From: Chloroflexota bacterium
GTDB taxonomy: Bacteria; Chloroflexota; Dehalococcoidia; Lucifugimonadales; JADFKI01
NCBI GenBank assembly: GCA_022565015.1
Contig: JADFKI010000129.1
Coordinates: 1 to 9,878, forward strand
DNA: 9,878 nt
Reading direction: 5' to 3'
The notes below the pieces were generated by a model. It was not told where the DNA came from, searched no databases, and saw nothing but the letters and a program-made list of their open reading frames with translations. A program made the position numbers and the translations under genes. Every line of letters starts with the position of its first letter. Within the stretch, counting starts at the first letter, position 1. Below, in pieces: positions 1 through 6,084 of this stretch.

Positions 1-366
1 AGGAGACGGTTGGCTTGTCTTGATACTCGAGCACTGGCCAAAGCGATACGGGACTTGACAGGTTCAATGGTAGCAGTTTGATATTTCTTTCTGGCCGGAT
101 GGGAGGAGTTTATGCTGCTGCCTCTTCGGAGAGGTGATTAAGCCAGCTCGCGATACCTAAGATGTCAATGCCCGAAGGAAGTACAGGGGGTGTCTGGCCA
201 GCCGTTGAGTCCTGTCTCCCCGACCAGAATCCCTGTCTATCCGACCGTAAAGCCCCGCGTCGATAACCATCAGCATCTGCATAACTTGGACTCAGACGGT
301 CTGCCGCTCTTCGGGGTCAACGCTAGTCTCGGAATGGCAAGGACGCGATTATTCGAGGCGGAGAAG
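1..366. other. Left-edge stretch without a convincing gene
   Basis: This stretch lies downstream of the argS stop codon. On the minus strand every frame meets a stop soon after argS, and only ORFs of about 40 codons or fewer remain. On the plus strand two frames are open from the left edge, one to a TGA at 79-81 and one to a TGA at 54-56. Either could be the tail of a gene outside the window, but neither tail is recognisable. A GTG-started plus ORF (190-462) runs into the antisense of argS and looks like a shadow. I see no tRNA or rRNA signature and no strong hairpin followed by a T-run. Confidence 0.5.
55..141 (+). promoter_or_regulatory. Possible promoter, ribosome binding site and nine-codon mini-ORF
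   Basis: TTGACA at 55-60 is a perfect -35 hexamer. Sixteen bases later comes TTTGAT at 77-82, a 4/6 match to the -10 consensus. A purine-rich GGGAGGAG at 101-108 precedes ATG at 112 by three bases, which is tight but usable. The frame encodes only nine residues (MLLPLRRGD) before TAA at 139-141. The order promoter, Shine-Dalgarno, mini-ORF fits a leader peptide, but no plus-strand gene follows. Transcription from here would run antisense into the 3' end of argS. Chance assembly is quite possible. Confidence 0.2.
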
Positions 367-2031
367 CTACATCTGTTCCGGAGCGCTCATGCTCATGAGA
401 TCGAGGCATCGCGCCAGCACGACCTTGGCGGCGCGGGCCAGCTTGAGACGCGACTTGGTTAGCTCCTCCTCGCCCTCGACGCTGGAGACCACGCGACAGT
501 TCTGATAGAACCAGTGGAAGGCGTTGGCCAGCTCCATGGAGTAGTGTGGAAGATGATGCGGCTCCAGACTCCTCGACATCATCTCAATCAGCTCCGGCAG
601 CACGAGCATCTTTCGAATCAGGTCCAGCTCCGCATCGTGCGTCAGCAGAGATAGGTCGGCTTCTTCGAAGTCGATTTCGCGCTCTTCGGCCAGCCTGAGG
701 ATGCTGGCTATGCGGGCGTGGGCATACTGAACGTAGTAAACGGGGTTCTCCGACGATTCCTGCTTGGCCAGCTCCAGGTCGAACTCCATCTGACTTTCGG
801 GGGACCTGGACAGGAAGAAGAAGCGGCAGGCGTCAACGCCGACCTCGTCCAGAAGCTCGCGCAGGGAGATCATGTCCCCGGTCCGCTTGGAGAGTCGGAC
901 GACCTGTCCCTCGCGCTTTAGGGTAACGATCTGGTTTACGATTACCGTGAGTCGGTCCGGCGACAGCCCGAACGCGCTGATAACGTGCTTCATGCGGGGG
1001 ATGTGACCCTGGTGGTCCGCGCCCCACACGTTTATCACCCTGTCGAACTTGCGCTCGATGAACTTGTTGTAGTGGTAGGCGACGTCCGTGGCGAAATAGG
1101 TGGGCATGCCGCTGCTGCGCACGAGGACGTTGTCCTTTTCGTCGCCCAGCGCCGTGGAGGCGAACCAGGTCGCGCCATCGGCCTTGGTGACGTAGCCGTT
1201 GTCCTCCAGCAGCTTCATGGACCTCTCGTACTGTCCCCCGGAGTAGAGGCTTGCCTCGTTGAACCAGACGTCGAAGTGTATGCGGAGTCCGTCCACGTCG
1301 TCCCTGATGGCCTGCATCATCCTGTCAAGCCCCAGCTTTCCAAGCTCCTCCCTCGCCCCATCGGTGTCCTTCAGAAACCGGTCACCCTCCGACGCTTTGA
1401 TGTCTTGTGCCAGCTCCACGAGATATTCACCGTGGTACCCGTCCTCAGGCACCTCCGCTTCGAGACCGAGCGCCTGCTGATAGCGTGCGTAAAGGCTCCT
1501 CTTGAACAGCTCTACCTGATTACCCGAGTCGTTGAAGTAGTACTCCCTCTCGACTTCATAACCCGCCGCCTCCAGTACGTTCGCCAGGGCGCTGCCGATA
1601 ACGCCGCCCCTGGCATGCGCTACGTGAAGAGGCCCGGTGGGGTTTCCGCTGACGAACTCGACCTGCACTCGCTGGCCCGCGCCGAGGTCGAGGTTGCCGA
1701 AGGACTCCCCCGCGTTCAGAATCTCGTCCACCTGTGCCGACAGCCAGTCCCCCCTCAGTGAGAAGTTTATGAAACCCGGGGCAGCTACCTCGACTCCGCC
1801 CAGGAGCCCTTCAGCCGGAATGAACGATGCGATCTTTTCCGCGATGCTCAGCGGGTTCATGCGCATCGGTCGAGCCAGCTTCATGGGCAGGCTGCACGCG
1901 AAGTCGCCGTGCCCAGGGTTCTGCGGACGCTCGATGGCGATTTCGTCCACATCCGCCTGCGGAAGAATCTCGGTGCGCTGAGCCTCAGACAGGGCCTTTT
2001 TTACAATCTGCGATATTTCGTCTCTTATCAT
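367..2031 (-). CDS. argS: Arginyl-tRNA synthetase (class I)
   Basis: It charges tRNA-Arg with arginine using ATP, in the cytoplasm. The class I signatures are both visible: the HIGH-type motif as HVAHARGG (residues 136-143 from the chosen start), preceded by SGNPTGPL, and the KMSKS-type motif as RLSKRTGD (379-386). The N-terminal Add1-type domain carries NPGHGDFACSLPMKLAR. The C-terminal DALR anticodon-binding domain starts near YYVQYAHARIASILR and ends MSAPEQM, a typical ArgS tail. From ATG 2031 the protein is 554 residues, normal for the family. The frame is open to ATG 2100 (577 residues), with another ATG at 2049. I prefer 2031 because family members usually begin with MI followed by a helix, and an AAAGAGAAA tract lies directly upstream. 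No start has a strong Shine-Dalgarno site. The gene is divergent from rtcB. Confidence 0.96.
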   Translation of the reverse strand: MIRDEISQIVKKALSEAQRTEILPQADVDEIAIERPQNPGHGDFACSLPMKLARPMRMNPLSIAEKIASFIPAEGLLGGVEVAAPGFINFSLRGDWLSAQVDEILNAGESFGNLDLGAGQRVQVEFVSGNPTGPLHVAHARGGVIGSALANVLEAAGYEVEREYYFNDSGNQVELFKRSLYARYQQALGLEAEVPEDGYHGEYLVELAQDIKASEGDRFLKDTDGAREELGKLGLDRMMQAIRDDVDGLRIHFDVWFNEASLYSGGQYERSMKLLEDNGYVTKADGATWFASTALGDEKDNVLVRSSGMPTYFATDVAYHYNKFIERKFDRVINVWGADHQGHIPRMKHVISAFGLSPDRLTVIVNQIVTLKREGQVVRLSKRTGDMISLRELLDEVGVDACRFFFLSRSPESQMEFDLELAKQESSENPVYYVQYAHARIASILRLAEEREIDFEEADLSLLTHDAELDLIRKMLVLPELIEMMSRSLEPHHLPHYSMELANAFHWFYQNCRVVSSVEGEEELTKSRLKLARAAKVVLARCLDLMSMSAPEQM

Positions 2032-2100
2032 TTTCTCTTTGTCAGGCATTCCGATCGGTAAATTGTTGTGAGCCTTACGGGTCTCCTCTCCAGTAAACAT

Positions 2101-2286
2101 AGCAGACTGATGAGGACGCTGACCAGATATCTATGCAGCCTATCGAGCGAAGACCTGTAGAGCGTGGACGGCGCGTTCCGTCCAGAGTATTCTCGTGAAG
2201 GGAATTATGATCTAATCTGATAACAGCAAACACAATCAGCAGATTAAGCTCCAAGAAATCAATCAACCAGCAGAGAGGGACTTCCG
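2101..2286. promoter_or_regulatory. Divergent argS/rtcB spacer with hairpin and candidate -10 elements
   Basis: Both flanking genes must start in or near this spacer. The AT-rich part (about 2201-2265) holds CATAAT on the minus strand (2204-2209, 5/6 match to the -10 consensus) and, overlapping it, TATGAT on the plus strand (2206-2211). Neither has a good -35 hexamer at the right distance. A perfect 7-bp inverted repeat, TGGACGG/CCGTCCA (2165-2171 / 2178-2184, six-base loop), would lie in the argS leader if the minus -10 is used. The rtcB ribosome binding site is AGAGGGA at 2274-2280. Exact promoters are uncertain. Confidence 0.35.
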
Positions 2287-3435
2287 ATGGAAATTATCGA
2301 ATCCGGTGGAGAACACGTGGTCCGTTCGTGGGCTTCTATCCTGGACCCTAAGACCCTGGAGCAGGCATTGATGACAGCCCGGTGCGATGCCATGGCGGGC
2401 CCGCTGGCATTGATGCCGGACGCTCACCTGGGTGCCGGCTCCACTGTCGGGTCGGTGTTGCTAACCCACGGTATCATCCCGGCCGCTGTCGGCGTAGACA
2501 TAGGATGCGGGGTGTCCGCGTTCAAGACCAATATCAAGCGTCACGAGATCAGCGACGAGGCCTCCAGACGTATCCTGGGGCGCATTCGCGAGACCATCCC
2601 CAGCGGAGTCGGAAGGGGTCATTCGAAGTCATCGGTGCTGGGAAAGGAGTTCGTCAAGTGGCGTGGGTGGCCGTCGATAGACGAAGAGAGGCGCATCCTG
2701 ACCCAATTTGGAACGCTGGGTTCGGGCAACCACTTCGCCGAGGTCAGCGAGGACCTGGACGGGTTTGTGTGGGTACTGGTGCATTCGGGGTCCCGAGGTG
2801 CAGGCAACCTGATTGCTCAACACCACATCAATGTTGCCAAGAGTCTTGGGCATAAGGTCGAAAATGCGGCCCTTTCCTACCTCTCGCCGGGATCCGATGA
2901 GTTGAAAGACTACGTGTCCGATATGCTATGGGCGCAGGACTATGCTCACTATCAGCGCCAGGCGATGGTGGAAGCCCTGTATGCCGCGGTGCTGGAGAAC
3001 GTTGGAGATCGAAATACGGTGACAAAAGAGGAGGAGATCTACTGCCATCACAACTACAGCGAAGAGGTGGAGGCAGGTGTGTGGCTCTCTCGTAAAGGCG
3101 CCATCGATGCCACTCCAGACAGGATGGGCATCGTCCCCGGCAGCATGGGCGCCGCGACGCACATCGTGAAGGGCAAGGGCAATCTGGATTCCTACAGCAG
3201 CGCCCCGCACGGCGCGGGCCGAATGCTGAGTCGGGGGGCGGCGAAACGCCAGCTGGACCTGGAGGAGTTCAAGTCTCAGATGGCTGATAGATTATGGGAC
3301 GACCGAAATGCGAAGGCGTTACTGGACGAAGCCCCCCTCGCCTATAAGCCGATAGAGACCGTGATGGAGGATGCGAAAGACCTTGTGGAGACCGTTACGG
3401 TGCTGAAGGCCTTCATCAACTACAAGGGTCTGTGA
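2287..3435 (+). CDS. rtcB: RtcB-family RNA-splicing ligase
   Basis: RtcB joins RNA 2',3'-cyclic phosphate (or 3'-phosphate) ends to 5'-OH ends using GTP and Mn2+; in bacteria it is linked to repair of broken tRNA and rRNA. The family's motifs appear in order: MPDAHLGAGSTVG (43-55), GVDIGCG (69-75; D71 and C74 are expected metal ligands), FGTLGSGNHF (141-150, H149), HSGSRGAG (166-173), YCHHNY (252-257), GIVPGSMGA (281-289) and APHGAGRMLSR (306-316). H308 in the last motif corresponds to the histidine that becomes guanylylated. At 382 residues it is slightly shorter than E. coli RtcB, and all listed motifs are intact. ATG 2287 has AGAGGGA eight or so bases upstream. No archease or RtcA gene is adjacent. 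It is convergent with the NHL-repeat gene. Confidence 0.93.
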   Translation: MEIIESGGEHVVRSWASILDPKTLEQALMTARCDAMAGPLALMPDAHLGAGSTVGSVLLTHGIIPAAVGVDIGCGVSAFKTNIKRHEISDEASRRILGRIRETIPSGVGRGHSKSSVLGKEFVKWRGWPSIDEERRILTQFGTLGSGNHFAEVSEDLDGFVWVLVHSGSRGAGNLIAQHHINVAKSLGHKVENAALSYLSPGSDELKDYVSDMLWAQDYAHYQRQAMVEALYAAVLENVGDRNTVTKEEEIYCHHNYSEEVEAGVWLSRKGAIDATPDRMGIVPGSMGAATHIVKGKGNLDSYSSAPHGAGRMLSRGAAKRQLDLEEFKSQMADRLWDDRNAKALLDEAPLAYKPIETVMEDAKDLVETVTVLKAFINYKGL

Positions 3436-3455
3436 TCCAGGCAGACCCACTAAAT

Positions 3456-3626
3456 GCCTATCCGAAAACTTCAATTCGACGTTCTACCGTCCTTCGAGAG
3501 ATCTCTCCGATGAGTCCGCCTGAGACAGAAGATATGCCTTACATTCGGACAGGACGTACGGGCAAAACGAACACTCCCCGTTCGTGGTGAGCTTGTTGAA
3601 CCATTCGTGGCAGTTTTCGGATAGGC
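3456..3626. repeat. 171-bp segment bounded by a perfect 15-bp inverted repeat; MITE candidate
   Basis: GCCTATCCGAAAACT at 3456-3470 is matched exactly, in inverted orientation, by AGTTTTCGGATAGGC at 3612-3626. The segment lies in the gap between the convergent ends of rtcB and the NHL gene. It contains a perfect 12-bp palindrome GAGAGATCTCTC (3496-3507) and a REP-like repeat (3577-3610), and it encodes no transposase. That combination suits a miniature inverted-repeat element, or half of a larger repeat mosaic. Against this, the flanking bases (AAAT on the left, CCCA on the right) show no target-site duplication, and I cannot assign the ends to an insertion-sequence family. Confidence 0.5.
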
Positions 3627-3660
3627 CCCAAGGCGATCTCGTCGAGAGGTCTCGACCCAT
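3484..3660 (-). CDS. Possible 58-residue cysteine-bearing small protein
   Basis: ATG at 3660 opens a 58-codon frame ending in TAG at 3484-3486. Its cysteines fall at residues 17, 30, 33 and 40 (C-x12-C-x2-C-x6-C) in the context GECSFCPYVLSECKAYL, a spacing that could hold a metal or Fe-S centre. Against it, there is no clear Shine-Dalgarno site. The frame also crosses the right-hand 15-bp inverted repeat and the REP-like repeat, and the FNKLTTNG stretch is simply the translation of that repeat. The ORF may therefore be an accident of repeat sequence. I do not recognise a family. Confidence 0.25.
   Translation of the reverse strand: MGRDLSTRSPWGLSENCHEWFNKLTTNGECSFCPYVLSECKAYLLSQADSSERSLEGR
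3577..3610. repeat. REP-like dispersed repeat copy
   Basis: The core GTTCGTGGTGAGCTTGTTGA (3580-3599) resembles a dispersed intergenic repeat I know from many bacterial and metagenomic genomes, whose core reads GTGAGCTTGTCGAACCA with TTCG arms. This copy differs by one base in that core (TTGTTGAA for TTGTCGAA). TTCGTGG occurs twice within it, at 3581-3587 and 3604-3610. Only one copy is in the window, so the repeat status rests on recognition and not on copies seen here. Confidence 0.45.
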
Positions 3661-3667
3661 TGACGCG

Positions 3668-3712
3668 AATCAGGTCTGAGACCTGCCCCGATTCTTAATT
3701 ACTCACCTGATT
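3668..3712. terminator. Inverted repeats between convergent genes, weak terminator candidate
   Basis: CAGGTC-TGA-GACCTG (3671-3685) forms a 6-bp stem with a three-base loop, followed on the plus strand by CCCCGATTCTTAATT, a poor T-tract. An overlapping alternative pairs AATCAGGT (3668-3675) with ACCTGATT (3705-3712), giving an 8-bp stem with a longer loop. The position, after rtcB and after the NHL gene on the other strand, is where a bidirectional terminator would sit. The tail is not a classical uridine run, so the call is weak. Confidence 0.2.
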
Positions 3713-3743
3713 TTGCCGATCGAATAACAGGGCGACCCCGGCA

Positions 3744-4778
3744 TTACAGATTGAACTGGGCCTCGAGATAATCGTTCAACTTGTTGTATATCTGGAGCCT
3801 TCCTCGCTGGGTGTCCGCCACGAGAAGCCGCCCCTTCTCCGGGTCGAACTCTACCGCCGTCGGCTTCGCGAATCGCCACTCGGGCTCCAGGCTGTAGACC
3901 CTGCGGCGCGCCTTGATTACGTCTATGTTGGCGTCCACCGTCATCTGATGCCATTTGGCGAGCTGCTGTGCGTCGCCTATGAAGCTGGTGATGAACGTGC
4001 CGTCCGGCCCGAATGCCTGTACCCTGTCGTTGGCCCAGTCGCACACGTACACGTCTCCGTCAGGGTCTACGGCTACGTCGGAAGGGCGGTACAGCTGCCC
4101 TCGCCCTGTTCCGAAGCTGCCGAACGCCGCTACGAACTCGCCGGCTGAAGTGAATTTCTGCACCCTGTGGTTCTTGTGGTCGGCAACGTACACGTATCCA
4201 TCGTCGTCTATGGTGATGCCCCAGGGAGAGTTTAGCTCGCCTTCGCCACTGCCAAGGCTGCCCCATTTCCCAAGGAACTTTCCGTCCTTCGTGAACTTCT
4301 GGATGCGATGGTTAAGGCTGTCGGCGATATAGAGGTTGTCCTCGCCGTCGATGGCGATGCCCGAAGGCTGATTGAACTCGCCGTCGCCCTCTCCCCCAAC
4401 GCCCCAGAGGCGCAGGAAATTACCGTCCTTGTCGAAGATGGAGATGCGGTTGAGCCATTCGTCCGTGACGTACACGTTCTGCTGAGCGTCCAGGGCGATT
4501 CCAGCGGGCCAGATTAGCTCTCCCTCGTCATCTCCGTACTGACTGAACTCCCGCACGAACTCCTCGTCGCCCGACACCGTTCCGATGGTGCATATATTGA
4601 CTTTTCCCGCGACGGCGGTCTTATTCCAGGCGACGCCGGAGATTGCGTCCGATGGACGGCTTAAAATGTACACTACGTCGCCCGCGCCGATGGCTAGGCC
4701 AACCGGTTGAGGGAGATAGCGTCCTCCCACCGCATGGCTGTAGTCGTAAACTCGGCCTGCTACCGTTTGCGTAAGCAT
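3744..4778 (-). CDS. NHL-repeat six-bladed beta-propeller protein
   Basis: Four clear NHL repeats of about 47 residues share the pattern G-E/Q-L/F...P-x-G/D-I/V-A-h-D...-h-Y-V-x-D...N-R-h-x-h-F. Core examples are PAGIALDAQQNVYVTDEWLN (91-110), PSGIAIDGEDNLYIADSLNH (138-157), PWGITIDDDGYVYVADHKNH (185-204) and PSDVAVDPDGDVYVCDWAND (232-251). A degenerate first blade (about 21-62) and a last blade (about 300-333) make six. About 30 residues, roughly 267-299, interrupt the order before the last blade. There is no signal peptide or membrane segment. NHL propellers bind proteins or small ligands and some are lyases; no catalytic signature is seen. The start at 4778 is backed by GAGGAC seven bases upstream. 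It follows DUF1501 after 113 bp, a spacer with an imperfect GGGG...CCCC hairpin (about 4827-4846), so it may be the last operon gene. Confidence 0.9.
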   Translation of the reverse strand: MLTQTVAGRVYDYSHAVGGRYLPQPVGLAIGAGDVVYILSRPSDAISGVAWNKTAVAGKVNICTIGTVSGDEEFVREFSQYGDDEGELIWPAGIALDAQQNVYVTDEWLNRISIFDKDGNFLRLWGVGGEGDGEFNQPSGIAIDGEDNLYIADSLNHRIQKFTKDGKFLGKWGSLGSGEGELNSPWGITIDDDGYVYVADHKNHRVQKFTSAGEFVAAFGSFGTGRGQLYRPSDVAVDPDGDVYVCDWANDRVQAFGPDGTFITSFIGDAQQLAKWHQMTVDANIDVIKARRRVYSLEPEWRFAKPTAVEFDPEKGRLLVADTQRGRLQIYNKLNDYLEAQFNL

Positions 4779-4891
4779 ATCTTGTCCTCGTAAATTTATT
4801 CAAAAATCTGCCGGTGGATCGATAGGGGCATGAGGCCATTCCCCAAAACCCAACACCGACTACTCACTCGAATATTGCACGTTGCCCTGTA

Positions 4892-6022
4892 TCAGGCGAT
4901 AAAGCTCGGCTTCTCGAAAGTGCCTTCCACGATGGGCTTCGCGTCCAGGCCCAGCCAGTCTTCCAGTATCGTTGAATACACGCCGCGGAAGTCGGTGTTC
5001 GGGACGAGGTCTCCCTGTTGCAAGTCTTCGAGCCTCGTCGAGGGGTACTCGCCGTGCTGCCCGCCGTTTACCGCGTCGCCGACGACGAAGGCCGCGCCTG
5101 CCGCGCCGTGGTCGGTTCCAGAGCCATTGTCGTGGCTTCGCCTGCCAAACTCGGAGAAGATGAACATGATGACGTTATCTGCGGCGTCATGTTCTCGCAG
5201 GTCGTCGAAGAAGTCCTGTATCGCTTCGGAGACCTCTGTCCAAAGAGTCGCGTGCATGCCAAGCTGATTGGAATGGCTGTCGAAGCTGCCGTGGTCGCAG
5301 TAGAAGATTCGCGTTCCCAGGTCTGCCAGGTGTATCTGAGCGATGCCCTTGAGCTTTTTGGCTATGCTGGAATCGGCGTACTCAACGGTTGAGGAGTATA
5401 TCTCGGGGGCCACCTTCAAGATGTCCGCGCCCTTCAAGGCGTCCAGTCCGGTATGGCCGAGAAAGTCCATGACGGGGCCGCTGCCTATGGTCGGCGCATA
5501 CAAGCGCCTATATCTGCTCAGAATCTTGTCCCTTTGTTGCTGCTCAGAGATACCGGTCAGCAGGCCATAGTTCTCCAGGTCGTCTACCGTTGCGACGGGA
5601 ACTCCGGGCACGACCATCGCCCGGAACATGCTGGGACCAAAGCTAACCCCCGTGACGACGTTTTCTTTGTTCGGGTCTATGTCGCGGATTACTCGGCCAA
5701 GCCAGCCTTCGGTGCCCAGCGTGTCCGGCTCGCAGGTGTGCCAGATATCCATCGAGCGGAAGTGCGACCGGGGAGAATTTTCGTAGCCTACACCGTGAAT
5801 AATGGCTACGTTACCCTGCTCGTACATGTCTCTGATTGAGCCCATGCTCGGATGGAAGCCCAGCTTATCATCTATGCGCAGCACGTCGTCCTCAGGTATG
5901 CCTACGGTGGGGCGATAGTCCCTGTATCGCGAGTCGGTGTAAGGGATAACGGTGTTCAGGTAGTCGTTGCCTCCCGATAGCTGTAGCACTACCAGGACAG
6001 GCTCTTTACTCCTAGTGGTCAT
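4892..6022 (-). CDS. DUF1501 family protein
   Basis: This 376-residue protein shows the DUF1501 landmarks: LQLSGGNDYLNTVIPY (13-28), SHFRSMDIWHT (86-96), GSFDSHSNQ (245-253), SEFGRRSHDNGSGTDHG (290-306) with GGQHGEYP shortly after, and a C-terminal DFRGVYSTILEDWLG (344-358). The family is related in fold to alkaline phosphatases and sulfatases, and its conserved Asp/His residues suggest metal-dependent hydrolysis, but no substrate is established. Family members often start with a twin-arginine signal; here the conserved domain begins about ten residues after the start codon and no signal is present. ATG 6022 is supported by AAGGAG seven bases upstream. It lies 45 bp after the DUF1800 gene, the usual partner, so cotranscription is likely. 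Confidence 0.92.
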   Translation of the reverse strand: MTTRSKEPVLVVLQLSGGNDYLNTVIPYTDSRYRDYRPTVGIPEDDVLRIDDKLGFHPSMGSIRDMYEQGNVAIIHGVGYENSPRSHFRSMDIWHTCEPDTLGTEGWLGRVIRDIDPNKENVVTGVSFGPSMFRAMVVPGVPVATVDDLENYGLLTGISEQQQRDKILSRYRRLYAPTIGSGPVMDFLGHTGLDALKGADILKVAPEIYSSTVEYADSSIAKKLKGIAQIHLADLGTRIFYCDHGSFDSHSNQLGMHATLWTEVSEAIQDFFDDLREHDAADNVIMFIFSEFGRRSHDNGSGTDHGAAGAAFVVGDAVNGGQHGEYPSTRLEDLQQGDLVPNTDFRGVYSTILEDWLGLDAKPIVEGTFEKPSFIA

Positions 6023-6039
6023 CTTTCGTCTCCTTGGCC

Positions 6040-6084
6040 AGGCATTTTGTGGCTAGGTATTTTGGAACTAGGCAAACTGGTACT
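6040..6084 (-). repeat. Three degenerate 15-bp tandem units across the DUF1800 stop codon
   Basis: Read on the minus strand, the units are AGTACCAGTTTGCCT, AGTTCCAAAATACCT and AGCCACAAAATGCCT (6084 down to 6040), each sharing AG at the start and CCT at the end. Neighbouring units agree at 10 and 11 of 15 positions. The first unit encodes the end of DUF1800 (YQFA plus the start of TAG). Because 15 is a multiple of three, the in-frame TAG recurs in the second unit. The array ends just before the DUF1501 Shine-Dalgarno site. It may be an old duplication of the gene's tail. Confidence 0.4.

Noticed and set aside
985..1761. 258-codon plus-strand ORF opposite argS
   Set aside because: It lies wholly antisense to a well-supported synthetase gene, has a valine/leucine-rich shadow composition and no recognisable domain. 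Long antisense frames are expected from the codon bias of GC-rich genes.
2165..2184. T-box leader for argS
   Set aside because: The minus-strand GGACGGAACGCG faintly resembles the T-box core (GGTGGNACCGCG). However, the key segment does not match, the bases form a simple self-complementary hairpin, and there is no stem I, specifier loop or terminator arrangement.
2382..2855. 157-codon ORF in another frame of rtcB
   Set aside because: Arginine/glycine/cysteine-rich frame-shifted translation of rtcB, whose own frame carries all catalytic motifs.
4827..4846. Intrinsic terminator between DUF1501 and the NHL gene
   Set aside because: A GGGG...CCCC stem with one mismatch is present on the minus strand, but it is followed by TATCGATCC rather than a T-run, so termination there is not supported.
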